Below, one piece after another: positions 1 through 6,085 of a stretch of DNA of 10,374 bases. How positions within the stretch are numbered: the stretch's first letter is position 1; each line of letters opens with the position of its first letter. The translations under genes were made by a program, and so were the position numbers. This DNA is from Gemmatimonadota bacterium (GTDB taxonomy: Bacteria; Gemmatimonadota; Gemmatimonadetes; Longimicrobiales; Longimicrobiaceae): contig JAFAYN010000463.1 of the NCBI GenBank assembly GCA_019240375.1, positions 1-10,374 on the forward strand, in the 5' to 3' direction. The notes beneath the pieces are model-generated. The model worked only from the letters and a program-made list of their open reading frames with translations, did not search any database and was not told the origin of the DNA.

Positions 1-1188
1 CAGAGCTACCAGAGCATCGGCGCGCTGGGGTTCTTCGAGACGCCGATGCCGACGCCGGAGATCCTCCCCAACCCCGAAGCGGGGACCGTGGACATCGTGT
101 TCCACGTCAAGGAGAAGCAGACGGCGAACATCAACTTCGGCACCTCAATCGGCGGCGGGTATGGCGGGAGCTCGGGCGGGCTGTCGGGCTTCCTGGGGTA
201 CACCCAGCCGAACCTGTTCGGCCAGGGGAAGTCGGCCAACCTGCGCGCGGAGTACGGACCGTACACCAAGAGCCTGGAAGCGTCGTACACCGACCCGGCG
301 CTCTTCGGGAGCCGCAACTCCGGGAGCTTCTCGCTCTTCAGCACGGGCGACCGGTACTTCACCTTCGGCAACGTGACGCGGACGCGCACCGGCGGCTCGC
401 TGCAGTTCGGCTTCCCGGTACCGGGGCTCTTCCGGACGCGCGCCTTCCTGGGATACTCGCTCTCCCAGACGGCGTACAACGGGCCGAACAAGGACACCTG
501 CACGCCGCAGTCGACGGAGATCGAGTGTTTCCCCGACGCCACGGCGAGCACCGTGTCGCTTTCGCTGACCCGGGACACCAAGAGCCACCCGCTGTTCCCG
601 GTGGCGGGGACGCGCCAGTCGCTGTCGCTGTCGCAGACCGGCGGGCCTCTCCAGGGCGACGGGAACTTCCAGAAGCTGTCGTCGGAGCTGGAGTGGTGGG
701 TGCCCGTCGGTAAGATCGGCGGGAGCCAGCCCGGGCAGCGGCCGATCCGTCTCGCGCTGGGGCTGTCGGCCCGGGCGGGGACGATCTTCGGAAACGCGTC
801 GCTCTTCCCGTTCGAGCAGTTCTACGCCGGCGGTACGCGGCTCGGCCAGCCGCTCCGCGGGTACAAGGACGCCTCGATCAACGCGCTGGGGTACGACGAG
901 ACGTGCGGCGACCAGTTCCGCCTCGAGTGCTTGGGGAACTCGTTCTTCACGCTGTCGGCGGAGTACGCGGTCCGCATCAACGACCAGCTTTCGGTGTCGG
1001 CTTTCGGTGACGCCGGCAACGTCTGGCGGAACGCGGGGCAGTTCAACCCGACGCGGCTCTTCCGCGGCGCGGGTGTAGGGGGGACCGTGGTGACTCCGTT
1101 CGGCCCGATCGGGCTGGACCTGGCCTACGGGTTCGACAAGCCGCAGCCCGGTTGGGAGCTGCACTTCAAGTTCGGGCAGGGTTTCTGA
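1..1188 (+). CDS. bamA: BamA (Omp85) outer-membrane assembly factor, C-terminal part (5' end outside window)
   Basis: The frame is open from base 1, so this is the 3' part of a longer gene; 395 codons are visible. BamA is the outer-membrane pore that folds and inserts beta-barrel proteins. The first ~43 residues look like the end of the last POTRA domain (an YQSIGALGFFE helix, then strand TVDIVFHVKEK). They are followed by a glycine-rich alternating beta-barrel that fills the rest. The Omp85 signature in loop 6, (V/L)RG(F/Y), is seen as LRGY at 853-864. The protein ends in Gly-Phe after alternating hydrophobic residues, the usual C-terminal barrel signal. Two cysteine pairs (codons at 499/526 and 904/928) lie in probable surface loops. 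A skp-like gene follows after 23 nt, as in E. coli. A TamA-type Omp85 protein is the main alternative, but the Skp and lpxD neighbours favour BamA. Confidence 0.93.
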   Translation, partial: QSYQSIGALGFFETPMPTPEILPNPEAGTVDIVFHVKEKQTANINFGTSIGGGYGGSSGGLSGFLGYTQPNLFGQGKSANLRAEYGPYTKSLEASYTDPALFGSRNSGSFSLFSTGDRYFTFGNVTRTRTGGSLQFGFPVPGLFRTRAFLGYSLSQTAYNGPNKDTCTPQSTEIECFPDATASTVSLSLTRDTKSHPLFPVAGTRQSLSLSQTGGPLQGDGNFQKLSSELEWWVPVGKIGGSQPGQRPIRLALGLSARAGTIFGNASLFPFEQFYAGGTRLGQPLRGYKDASINALGYDETCGDQFRLECLGNSFFTLSAEYAVRINDQLSVSAFGDAGNVWRNAGQFNPTRLFRGAGVGGTVVTPFGPIGLDLAYGFDKPQPGWELHFKFGQGF

Positions 1189-1211
1189 TCTTTCACCGGA
1201 GTATCTTCAAC

Positions 1212-1739
1212 ATGAAGCGTTTGTTCTCGGTCGGTGGACTTCTCGCCCTGGTGCTCATGGCGGGCGGCGTTTCCACCGCGCACGCGCAGACCCCAGTCAA
1301 GATCGCCTTCATCAACTCCCAGAAGATCATCGCGGAGGCTCCCGGGAGCACGGAGGCGCAGCAGACGCTGCAGCGCGAGAGCGCGCAGTACCGCACCCAG
1401 GTGGACTCGATGGAAAAGGAGCTGCAGACGCTGCAGAACAACTTCGAGAGCCAGCAGGCCACCATGTCGGCGGCGGTGAAGCAGCAGCGGCAGCAGGAGA
1501 TGCAGACCAAGTACACTGCGTACCAGCAGCGCGTGCAGCAGCTGGAGCAGACCGCGCAGCAGCGCCAGTCGCAGCTCGTGGAGCCGATCATGAAGCGGAT
1601 CCGCGACACCCTGGAGGTGATGCGCAAGGAGGGCGGCTACGCGATGATCTTCGACGCGGCGACGGCGGGCGTGGTCGCGGCGGACTCGACGCTGGACATC
1701 ACCACCCAGGTGCTTGCCCGGCTGCGCGCGGCCCGGTAA
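1212..1739 (+). CDS. skp: Skp/OmpH-family periplasmic chaperone
   Basis: This 175-aa protein is close to E. coli Skp (161 aa) in length and plan. Skp is a trimeric periplasmic chaperone that holds unfolded outer-membrane proteins on their way to BamA. A clear Sec signal peptide runs from basic MKR through a hydrophobic core (LLALVLMAG) to a signal-peptidase I site after Ala25 (A-H-A before Q). Mature residues begin with a short strand (KIAFINSQKII). A long Gln/Glu-rich amphipathic helical region (about residues 40-130) forms the coiled-coil tentacles. A C-terminal part (GGYAMIFDAATAGVV) returns to the beta body, as in the OmpH family. The start at 1212 was chosen because the signal peptide begins there and GGAG lies at 1198-1201; a longer in-frame start at 1152 would lie inside bamA. 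It is probably co-transcribed with bamA and closed by the terminator at 1764. Confidence 0.93.
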   Translation: MKRLFSVGGLLALVLMAGGVSTAHAQTPVKIAFINSQKIIAEAPGSTEAQQTLQRESAQYRTQVDSMEKELQTLQNNFESQQATMSAAVKQQRQQEMQTKYTAYQQRVQQLEQTAQQRQSQLVEPIMKRIRDTLEVMRKEGGYAMIFDAATAGVVAADSTLDITTQVLARLRAAR

Positions 1740-1763
1740 CTTTTCGGCGGTCTGGTTGCTCAG

Positions 1764-1799
1764 GCCTGCGGTCCGAACCCGGACCGCAGGCTTTTTCTT
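1764..1799 (+). terminator. Intrinsic (rho-independent) terminator after skp
   Basis: A perfect 12-bp GC-rich stem (1764-1775 pairing with 1780-1791) encloses the 4-nt loop AACC and is followed directly by TTTTTCTT. This is a textbook intrinsic terminator 24 nt after the skp stop. It should end or strongly reduce bamA-skp transcription. It also lies only 15 nt before the lpxD start, so lpxD and the genes behind it must be fed by read-through or by a promoter that overlaps this stretch. The rest of the 75-nt gap holds nothing else recognisable apart from the lpxD ribosome binding site. Confidence 0.9.
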
Positions 1800-1803
1800 A
1801 TCC

Positions 1804-1808
1804 GGAAG
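1804..1808 (+). promoter_or_regulatory. Ribosome binding site of lpxD
   Basis: GGAAG lies 6 nt before the lpxD ATG and immediately after the terminator T-tract. It is one of the few well-placed Shine-Dalgarno-like sites in the window. It supports the ATG at 1815 as the lpxD start. Confidence 0.55.
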
Positions 1809-1814
1809 CGAGAG

Positions 1815-2858
1815 ATGCCGGAGCTTTCGATCTCAGAGGTGGCGCGGCTGGTCGGCGGCGAGGTGGCGGGGGACGGCGAGCGCCGGGTGAGCGGGGTCGG
1901 CACCCTGGAAGCGGCGGGTCCGGCGGACCTGTCCTTCGTTGCCAATTCCCGGTACCTCCCCTATGTTCAAGCCACGTCGGCGGCTGCCCTGCTCGTCCCG
2001 CGCTCTCTCGCGGGACAGCTCCCCGAAGGGGTGACGCAGGTCCGGGTGGGCGATCCCCACGCCGCGCTCGCGGCCGTTCTCCCCGTCCTGTACCCGGAGC
2101 CCCAGGTGCCGGCGGGGGTGCACCCCACCGCCGTGATCGGTGAGGGGACGACGCTCGGCGAGGGGGTGAGCGTCGGCGCCTACGCGGTGGTCGGGCGCGA
2201 CGCGCGCATCGGCGACCGGGCGCGGATCGGGGCTCAGGCGGTGATCGGGGACGGGTGCGCGGTCGGCGCGGACAGCGTGGTCCACGCGCACGTGACCCTG
2301 TACCGCGGGGTGGAGGTGGGGGCGCGCTGCACGCTGCACAGCGGCGTCCGGCTGGGCGCGGACGGCTTCGGCTTCGCCTTCGTGGACGGCGAGCACCGCA
2401 AGGTCCCGCAGGTGGGCGGGTGCCGCATCGAGGACGACGTGGAGATCGGCGCCAACACCACCATCGACCGGGGCTCGGTGGGCGACACGGTGGTGGGGCG
2501 GGGGACCAAGATCGACAACCTGGTGCAGATCGGGCACAACTGCCGGATCGGGCGCCACGTGATCATCGTCTCCCAGGTGGGGATCTCCGGGAGCACCACG
2601 GTCGGTGACTACGCGGTGCTGGGCGGGCAGGCGGGGGTGCAGGGGCACATCCGCATCGGCGCCCGCGCGAAGGTGGGCGGCCAGGCGGGCGTGATCGCCG
2701 ACATCCCCGACGGGGCGACGGTTTCCGGGTACCCGGCGCGTCCCCACCGGGAAGCGCTCCGGGCCCAGGCGGCCTTTTTCCGCCTCCCGGAGCTGATGGA
2801 CAAGATCCGCCGGCTGGAGCAGAAGGTGTTCGGCAGGGAAGGGCAGGACGACTCGTGA
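1815..2858 (+). CDS. lpxD: LpxD, UDP-3-O-(3-hydroxyacyl)glucosamine N-acyltransferase
   Basis: LpxD adds the second, N-linked 3-hydroxyacyl chain from acyl-ACP to UDP-3-O-acyl-glucosamine, the third step of lipid A synthesis, in the cytoplasm. At 347 aa it matches E. coli LpxD (341 aa). An N-terminal uridine-binding domain (about residues 1-100, with the motif ADLSFVANSRYLPYV) leads into a left-handed beta-helix built from hexapeptide repeats such as IGEGTT, IGDRAR and IGANTT (about 105-300). A C-terminal helix (about 318-340, PELMDKIRRLEQKV) contributes to ACP binding in the family. The catalytic histidine is His241 in the motif QIGHNCRIG, equivalent to E. coli His239. The family motif GADGFGFAF is also present. 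It is the first gene after the skp terminator and heads the lipid A operon. Confidence 0.97.
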   Translation: MPELSISEVARLVGGEVAGDGERRVSGVGTLEAAGPADLSFVANSRYLPYVQATSAAALLVPRSLAGQLPEGVTQVRVGDPHAALAAVLPVLYPEPQVPAGVHPTAVIGEGTTLGEGVSVGAYAVVGRDARIGDRARIGAQAVIGDGCAVGADSVVHAHVTLYRGVEVGARCTLHSGVRLGADGFGFAFVDGEHRKVPQVGGCRIEDDVEIGANTTIDRGSVGDTVVGRGTKIDNLVQIGHNCRIGRHVIIVSQVGISGSTTVGDYAVLGGQAGVQGHIRIGARAKVGGQAGVIADIPDGATVSGYPARPHREALRAQAAFFRLPELMDKIRRLEQKVFGREGQDDS

Positions 2859-2896
2859 GAATCAACCCGCTTCCGCAGCGGCTTCCATACAGATGA
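2855..2896 (+). other. Possible 13-codon translated leader bridging lpxD and lpxC-fabZ
   Basis: A GTG at 2855 overlaps the lpxD stop (GTGA). It opens a 13-codon frame ([13 protein letters not shown]) whose TGA at 2894-2896 overlaps the ATG of lpxC-fabZ (ATGA). An AGGA lies at 2845-2848, 6 nt before the GTG, whereas lpxC-fabZ itself has no Shine-Dalgarno-like sequence. The arrangement would allow ribosomes finishing lpxD to translate this mini-ORF and then restart on lpxC-fabZ. A short open frame in a 34-nt gap can arise by chance, and the peptide has no recognisable feature, so this remains a weak call. Confidence 0.25.
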
Positions 2897-4182
2897 GCGC
2901 GCCGAGACAGAATACCATCAGGGCACCGCGCGAGGTGGAGGGGATCGGTCTCCACACCGGGGTGCAGACCCGACTCCGCTTCGTTCCGGCCCCGGTGCAC
3001 ACCGGGATCGTCTTCCGCCGCACGGACCTGCCGGGCTCGCCCGACATCCCCGCGCTGGTCGCCAACGTGGTCGACACCGACCGGGGGACCACCCTGGGGG
3101 TGGGTGAGGCCCGCGTGCACACTGTGGAGCACGTGCTGTCCGCGGTGGTGGCGCTGGGGATCGATAACCTCGTCGTGGAGCTGGGCGCCCACGAGCCGCC
3201 CGCCGGCGACGGGAGCGCCCGCGTCTTCCTGGACCTCTTGGCCGACGCCGGGATCGAGGAGCAGGACGCCCCGGCCAGGGTCATCACCGTGGACGAGCCG
3301 TTCTCGGTGAAGGACAAGGTGGCGAGCTACGTGGTGGCACCCTCCGGCGACTACCAGGTCTCCACCACCATCGAGTTCGACCACCCGCTCATCGGGCGGC
3401 AGTTCGGCTCGTTCCGCGTCACCCCGGACATCTTCACCCGCGACGTGGCCCCGGCGCGCACCTTCTGCCTCGCCAGCGAGGTGGAGGCGCTGCGGGACCG
3501 CGGGCTGGCGCAGGGCGGCTCCATCGAGAACGCGGTGGTGCTGACCGAGACGGGGACGGTGGAAGGGACGGAGCTGCGCTTCGCCGACGAGTTCGTGCGG
3601 CACAAGACGCTCGACGTGATCGGCGACCTGGCGCTGGTGGGCGCGCGCCTTTCGGCGCACGTGATCGCCGAGAAGCCGGGGCACCGCGGCAACGTGGCGC
3701 TGGCGAAGGAGCTGGTCGCCCGGGCGGAAAAGAAGGCGCTTTCCCGGCCGATCCTGAACATCGAGCAGATCAGCCAGTACCTCCCGCACCGCTACCCCTT
3801 CCTGCTGGTGGACCGGGTGGTGGAATTCGAGGAGCGGAAGCGGATCGTAGGCCTCAAGAACGTAACCATCAACGAGCCGTTCTTCGTCGGGCACTTCCCC
3901 GGCCGGCCGGTGATGCCGGGCGTCCTCATCATCGAGGCGATGGCGCAGGTCGGCGGCCTCCTGGTGCTGGAGGCGATGGAGAACCTGGAAGACAAGATCG
4001 TTTACTTCATGTCGCTGGACAACGTGAAGTGGCGGCGCCCGGTCACCCCGGGCGACCAGATCCGCTTCGAAGTGGAGGTGCTGCAGATCCGTGGCGCCAC
4101 TTGCCGGATGAAGGGTGTGGGGACGGTGGACGGGCACGTGGTCGCGGAAGCGGAGATGATGGCACGTGTCGTCGACCGCTGA
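2893..4182 (+). CDS. lpxC-fabZ: LpxC-FabZ fusion: UDP-3-O-acyl-GlcNAc deacetylase / 3-hydroxyacyl-ACP dehydratase
   Basis: One 429-aa frame carries two enzymes. Residues 1 to about 275 are LpxC, the zinc deacetylase that commits UDP-3-O-acyl-GlcNAc to lipid A. GLHTG is at 19-23, Glu79-His80 sits in TVEH, His237 and Asp241 sit in RHKTLD (zinc ligands with His80), and His264 is in GHRGN; these match E. coli Glu78, His79, His238, Asp242 and His265. After a short linker (about 276-287), residues 288-429 are FabZ, which dehydrates 3-hydroxyacyl-ACP in fatty acid synthesis. It has [13 protein letters not shown], catalytic His334 (GHFPGRP) and Glu348 (PGVLIIEA), with the normal 14-residue spacing. 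No stop or frameshift separates the halves. Such fusions are known in Bacteroidota. The ATG at 2893 fits the E. coli LpxC N-terminus closely, although no ribosome site precedes it. Confidence 0.97.
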   Translation: MSAPRQNTIRAPREVEGIGLHTGVQTRLRFVPAPVHTGIVFRRTDLPGSPDIPALVANVVDTDRGTTLGVGEARVHTVEHVLSAVVALGIDNLVVELGAHEPPAGDGSARVFLDLLADAGIEEQDAPARVITVDEPFSVKDKVASYVVAPSGDYQVSTTIEFDHPLIGRQFGSFRVTPDIFTRDVAPARTFCLASEVEALRDRGLAQGGSIENAVVLTETGTVEGTELRFADEFVRHKTLDVIGDLALVGARLSAHVIAEKPGHRGNVALAKELVARAEKKALSRPILNIEQISQYLPHRYPFLLVDRVVEFEERKRIVGLKNVTINEPFFVGHFPGRPVMPGVLIIEAMAQVGGLLVLEAMENLEDKIVYFMSLDNVKWRRPVTPGDQIRFEVEVLQIRGATCRMKGVGTVDGHVVAEAEMMARVVDR

Positions 4183-4192
4183 GAATCGCGCG

Positions 4193-4987
4193 ATGTCTCT
4201 CCCGTCACGCCGCGGGGTCGAGATCCACCCCACCGCGCTCGTGGACCCCGCCGCGGAGCTGGCCGAAGGGGTGTCGGTCGGTCCGTTCTCGATCATCGGA
4301 CCGGAGGCCAAGATCGGCCCCGGGACGCAGATCGGCCCGCAGGTCCTGATCGAGGCGGACGTCACCATCGGCGCGGAGTGCGTCCTGTCCAAGGGCGCCG
4401 TGCTGGGGACGGCCCCGCAGGACCTGAAGTACAAGGGCGAGCCGACCCGCCTGGTGGTGGGGGACCGCACCGTGATCCGCGAGTACGCCACCCTGAACCG
4501 GGGGACCGCCGCGAGCGGGCTGACCTCGGTGGGGAGCGACTGCCTGCTGATGTCGTACGTCCACGTGGCGCACGACTGCCGGCTCGGCGACCACGTGATC
4601 CTGTCCAACGCAGTGAACCTGGCGGGGCACGTGACCATCGAGGACTGGGTGATCGTCGGGGGGATGACCCCGGTGGCCCAGTTCGTCCGGATCGGGCAGC
4701 ACGCCTTCGTGGGCGGCCAGTCGCGCATCGCCAAGGACGTCCCGCCGTACGTCAAGGCGGCGGGGATCCCGCTCCAGCTCTACGGGCTCAACTCGGTGGG
4801 CTTGCAGCGGCGCGGCTTCTCGGAGGAGGTGCGGCGCGAGCTGAAGCGGGCCTATCGCCTCTTCTTCGCGTCGGCGCACAACACCACGCAGGCGCTCAAC
4901 CGCGCCCGCGAGGAGCTGCGGGCGATCCCCGAGGTCGAGAACTTCCTCGCCTTCTTCGAGAACAGCCAGCGCGGGGTGTCGGTGTGA
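4193..4987 (+). CDS. lpxA: LpxA, acyl-[ACP]-UDP-N-acetylglucosamine O-acyltransferase
   Basis: LpxA starts lipid A synthesis by moving a 3-hydroxyacyl chain from ACP to the 3-position of UDP-GlcNAc, or to the 3-amino group of UDP-GlcNAc3N in some lineages. The 264-aa product matches E. coli (262 aa). It has an N-terminal hexapeptide-repeat beta-helix beginning GVEIHPTALV, the family motif QDLKYKGEPTR, and catalytic His127 in HVAHDCRLG (E. coli His125). The DVPPYV turn and a C-terminal helical domain (LQRRGFSEEVRRELKRAYR) follow. The residue equivalent to E. coli Gly173, the acyl-chain ruler, is Gly175, which would leave room for a long (about C14) chain. The ATG at 4193 is 10 nt after the lpxC-fabZ stop and gives the usual length. 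A GTG at 4166 in the same frame, inside fabZ, is the alternative. Confidence 0.96.
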   Translation: MSLPSRRGVEIHPTALVDPAAELAEGVSVGPFSIIGPEAKIGPGTQIGPQVLIEADVTIGAECVLSKGAVLGTAPQDLKYKGEPTRLVVGDRTVIREYATLNRGTAASGLTSVGSDCLLMSYVHVAHDCRLGDHVILSNAVNLAGHVTIEDWVIVGGMTPVAQFVRIGQHAFVGGQSRIAKDVPPYVKAAGIPLQLYGLNSVGLQRRGFSEEVRRELKRAYRLFFASAHNTTQALNRAREELRAIPEVENFLAFFENSQRGVSV

Positions 4988-5970
4988 GCGCGGCGCCGCT
5001 CCCCATCGGGGTGGTGGGCGTCGGCTCGCTCGGCTTCCACCACGCGCGGATCCTCCGCGACGTACCGGACGCGGCCATGGTCGGCGTGTACGATGCGGAC
5101 CCGTCGCGAGCCGCGAAGGTGAGTGAGGAGCTGGGCGTCCGCGCCTTCACCGCGCTGGACGACCTGCTGGCGGAGGTGGAGGCGGCGGTGATCGCCGTCC
5201 CCACCACCGACCACGCGGCCGTCGCCCTGGCGGCGCTCGACCGGGGGGTGCACCTCCTGATCGAGAAGCCGATCGCCCCCACGCTGGAGGAGGCGGACCG
5301 GATCGTGGAGCGCGCCGAGGCGCGCGGGGTGGTGGTCGCCACCGGGCACGTGGAGCGCTTCAACAGCGCCCTCCGCGCCTGCGAGCAGTACCTGGACGGG
5401 CCTCGCTTCATCGAGTCGCACCGCCTGGCACCCTTCGTGGCGCGCGGGACCGACGTGGCGGTGGTGCTGGACCTGATGATCCACGACATCGACCTGGTGC
5501 TCGGCCTCACCGCGAGCCTGGTGGTCGACGTGCAGGCGGTGGGCGTCCCCATTCTCACCCCCAACGTGGACATCGCCAACGCGCGCCTGGGCTTCGCGGA
5601 CGGCGCCGTCGCGAACATCACCGCCAGCCGGGTGTCGATGGAGCGGACGCGCAAGATCCGCTTCTTCCAGCCCTCCGGGTACATGAGCCTGGACCTGGCG
5701 AAGGGGACCGGCGAGTTCCTCCGCCTCCGCAAGGGCGCGGCCTTCCCGGAGGACCTGTCCTCCATTTCGCTCGACAGGATCGTGGAGCGCGTGGAGCTGC
5801 AGGGCGACGGCGCCGAGCCGCTGCGCTGCGAGCTGGAGGCGTTCGTGCGGGCCGTGCGCGGCGAGGGGAAGGTGGTGGTGAGCGGGCGCGACGGGCGGCA
5901 GGCGCTGGCCGTGGCGCTGGACATCATGCAGCGGATCGAGAACCATGGTTCCGGGTGGCAAGCGGCGTAA
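4984..5970 (+). CDS. Gfo/Idh/MocA-family oxidoreductase, GnnA-like (putative UDP-GlcNAc 3-dehydrogenase)
   Basis: The start GTG overlaps the lpxA stop (GTGA), so the two are probably translationally coupled. The 328-aa protein has a Rossmann fold with GVGSLG at 12-17, the family EKP motif at 94-96 (catalytic Lys95), GHVERFN, and the acid/His motif DLMIHDID (Asp163, His167). These identify the Gfo/Idh/MocA NAD(P)-dependent sugar dehydrogenases. A member of this family, GnnA, lies between lpxA and lpxB in Acidithiobacillus ferrooxidans. There it oxidises the 3-OH of UDP-GlcNAc so that the aminotransferase GnnB can make UDP-GlcNAc3N for LpxA. Position and family make the same role likely here, but no gnnB is in the window and family membership alone does not fix the substrate. 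It is not an LpxI or LpxH hydrolase, which have different folds. I am sure of the family and only moderately sure of the substrate. Confidence 0.85.
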   Translation: MSAAPLPIGVVGVGSLGFHHARILRDVPDAAMVGVYDADPSRAAKVSEELGVRAFTALDDLLAEVEAAVIAVPTTDHAAVALAALDRGVHLLIEKPIAPTLEEADRIVERAEARGVVVATGHVERFNSALRACEQYLDGPRFIESHRLAPFVARGTDVAVVLDLMIHDIDLVLGLTASLVVDVQAVGVPILTPNVDIANARLGFADGAVANITASRVSMERTRKIRFFQPSGYMSLDLAKGTGEFLRLRKGAAFPEDLSSISLDRIVERVELQGDGAEPLRCELEAFVRAVRGEGKVVVSGRDGRQALAVALDIMQRIENHGSGWQAA

Positions 5971-6085
5971 GCCGCGCAGCAACGTGCAGGGGGGCACTCC
6001 GCCCCCTTCGTCCATCCGCCTCCTGATCCTCCTCGTTCTGGTGCTCGCGGCGATGTGGTTCCTCCTGCGGTGGGCCGGCGGTTGA
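5945..6085 (+). CDS. Small single-span membrane protein of unknown function (46 aa)
   Basis: I do not recognise this protein. The ATG at 5945 lies inside the last codons of the upstream dehydrogenase gene (26-nt overlap), and the TGA at 6083-6085 overlaps the likely TTG start of lpxB (TTGA). The frame thus exactly fills the 111-nt space between them. The sequence has a strongly basic start (KRRKPR, residues 6-11), a Gly/Pro/Ser-rich linker with PPP at 19-21, and one hydrophobic segment (about residues 24-41, LLILLVLVLAAMWFLL). It ends in RWAGG. The basic N-terminus predicts a cytoplasmic N-end and one inner-membrane span. Most third codon positions are G or C, as in the flanking genes, which supports real coding. 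It could help anchor LpxB or a neighbouring enzyme at the membrane, but nothing in the sequence proves this. Confidence 0.62.
   Translation: MVPGGKRRKPRSNVQGGTPPPSSIRLLILLVLVLAAMWFLLRWAGG

Noticed and set aside
1796..1801. TCTTAT as a -10 element for an lpxD promoter
   Set aside because: It matches only four of six consensus bases, has no acceptable -35 at 16-18 nt spacing, and lies in the terminator T-tract, so I do not list it as a promoter.
4166..4192. GTG at 4166 as the lpxA start
   Set aside because: It would add nine residues that overlap the end of fabZ; the ATG at 4193 gives the usual LpxA length and N-terminus. It remains possible.
2563..4755. A 730-codon open frame on the minus strand
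   Set aside because: It lies opposite lpxD, lpxC-fabZ and lpxA, whose products are all recognisable. Long antisense frames are expected in very GC-rich coding DNA, and the translation is Arg/Pro/His-rich without any domain.
1815..4987. Repeated GG-GTG/ATCGG sequence texture in lpxD and lpxA as a DNA repeat
   Set aside because: It reflects hexapeptide repeats of the left-handed beta-helix at protein level, not a nucleotide repeat array.
4984..5970. The gene between lpxA and lpxB as LpxI
   Set aside because: The GVGSLG, EKP and DLMIHDID motifs are those of the Gfo/Idh/MocA dehydrogenases, not of a UDP-diacylglucosamine hydrolase.
5990..6006. GC hairpin (6-bp stem GGGGGC/GCCCCC) as a possible terminator after the dehydrogenase gene
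   Set aside because: No T-tract follows (TTCGTCC), and the hairpin lies inside the small membrane gene, where it encodes the Gly/Pro linker.
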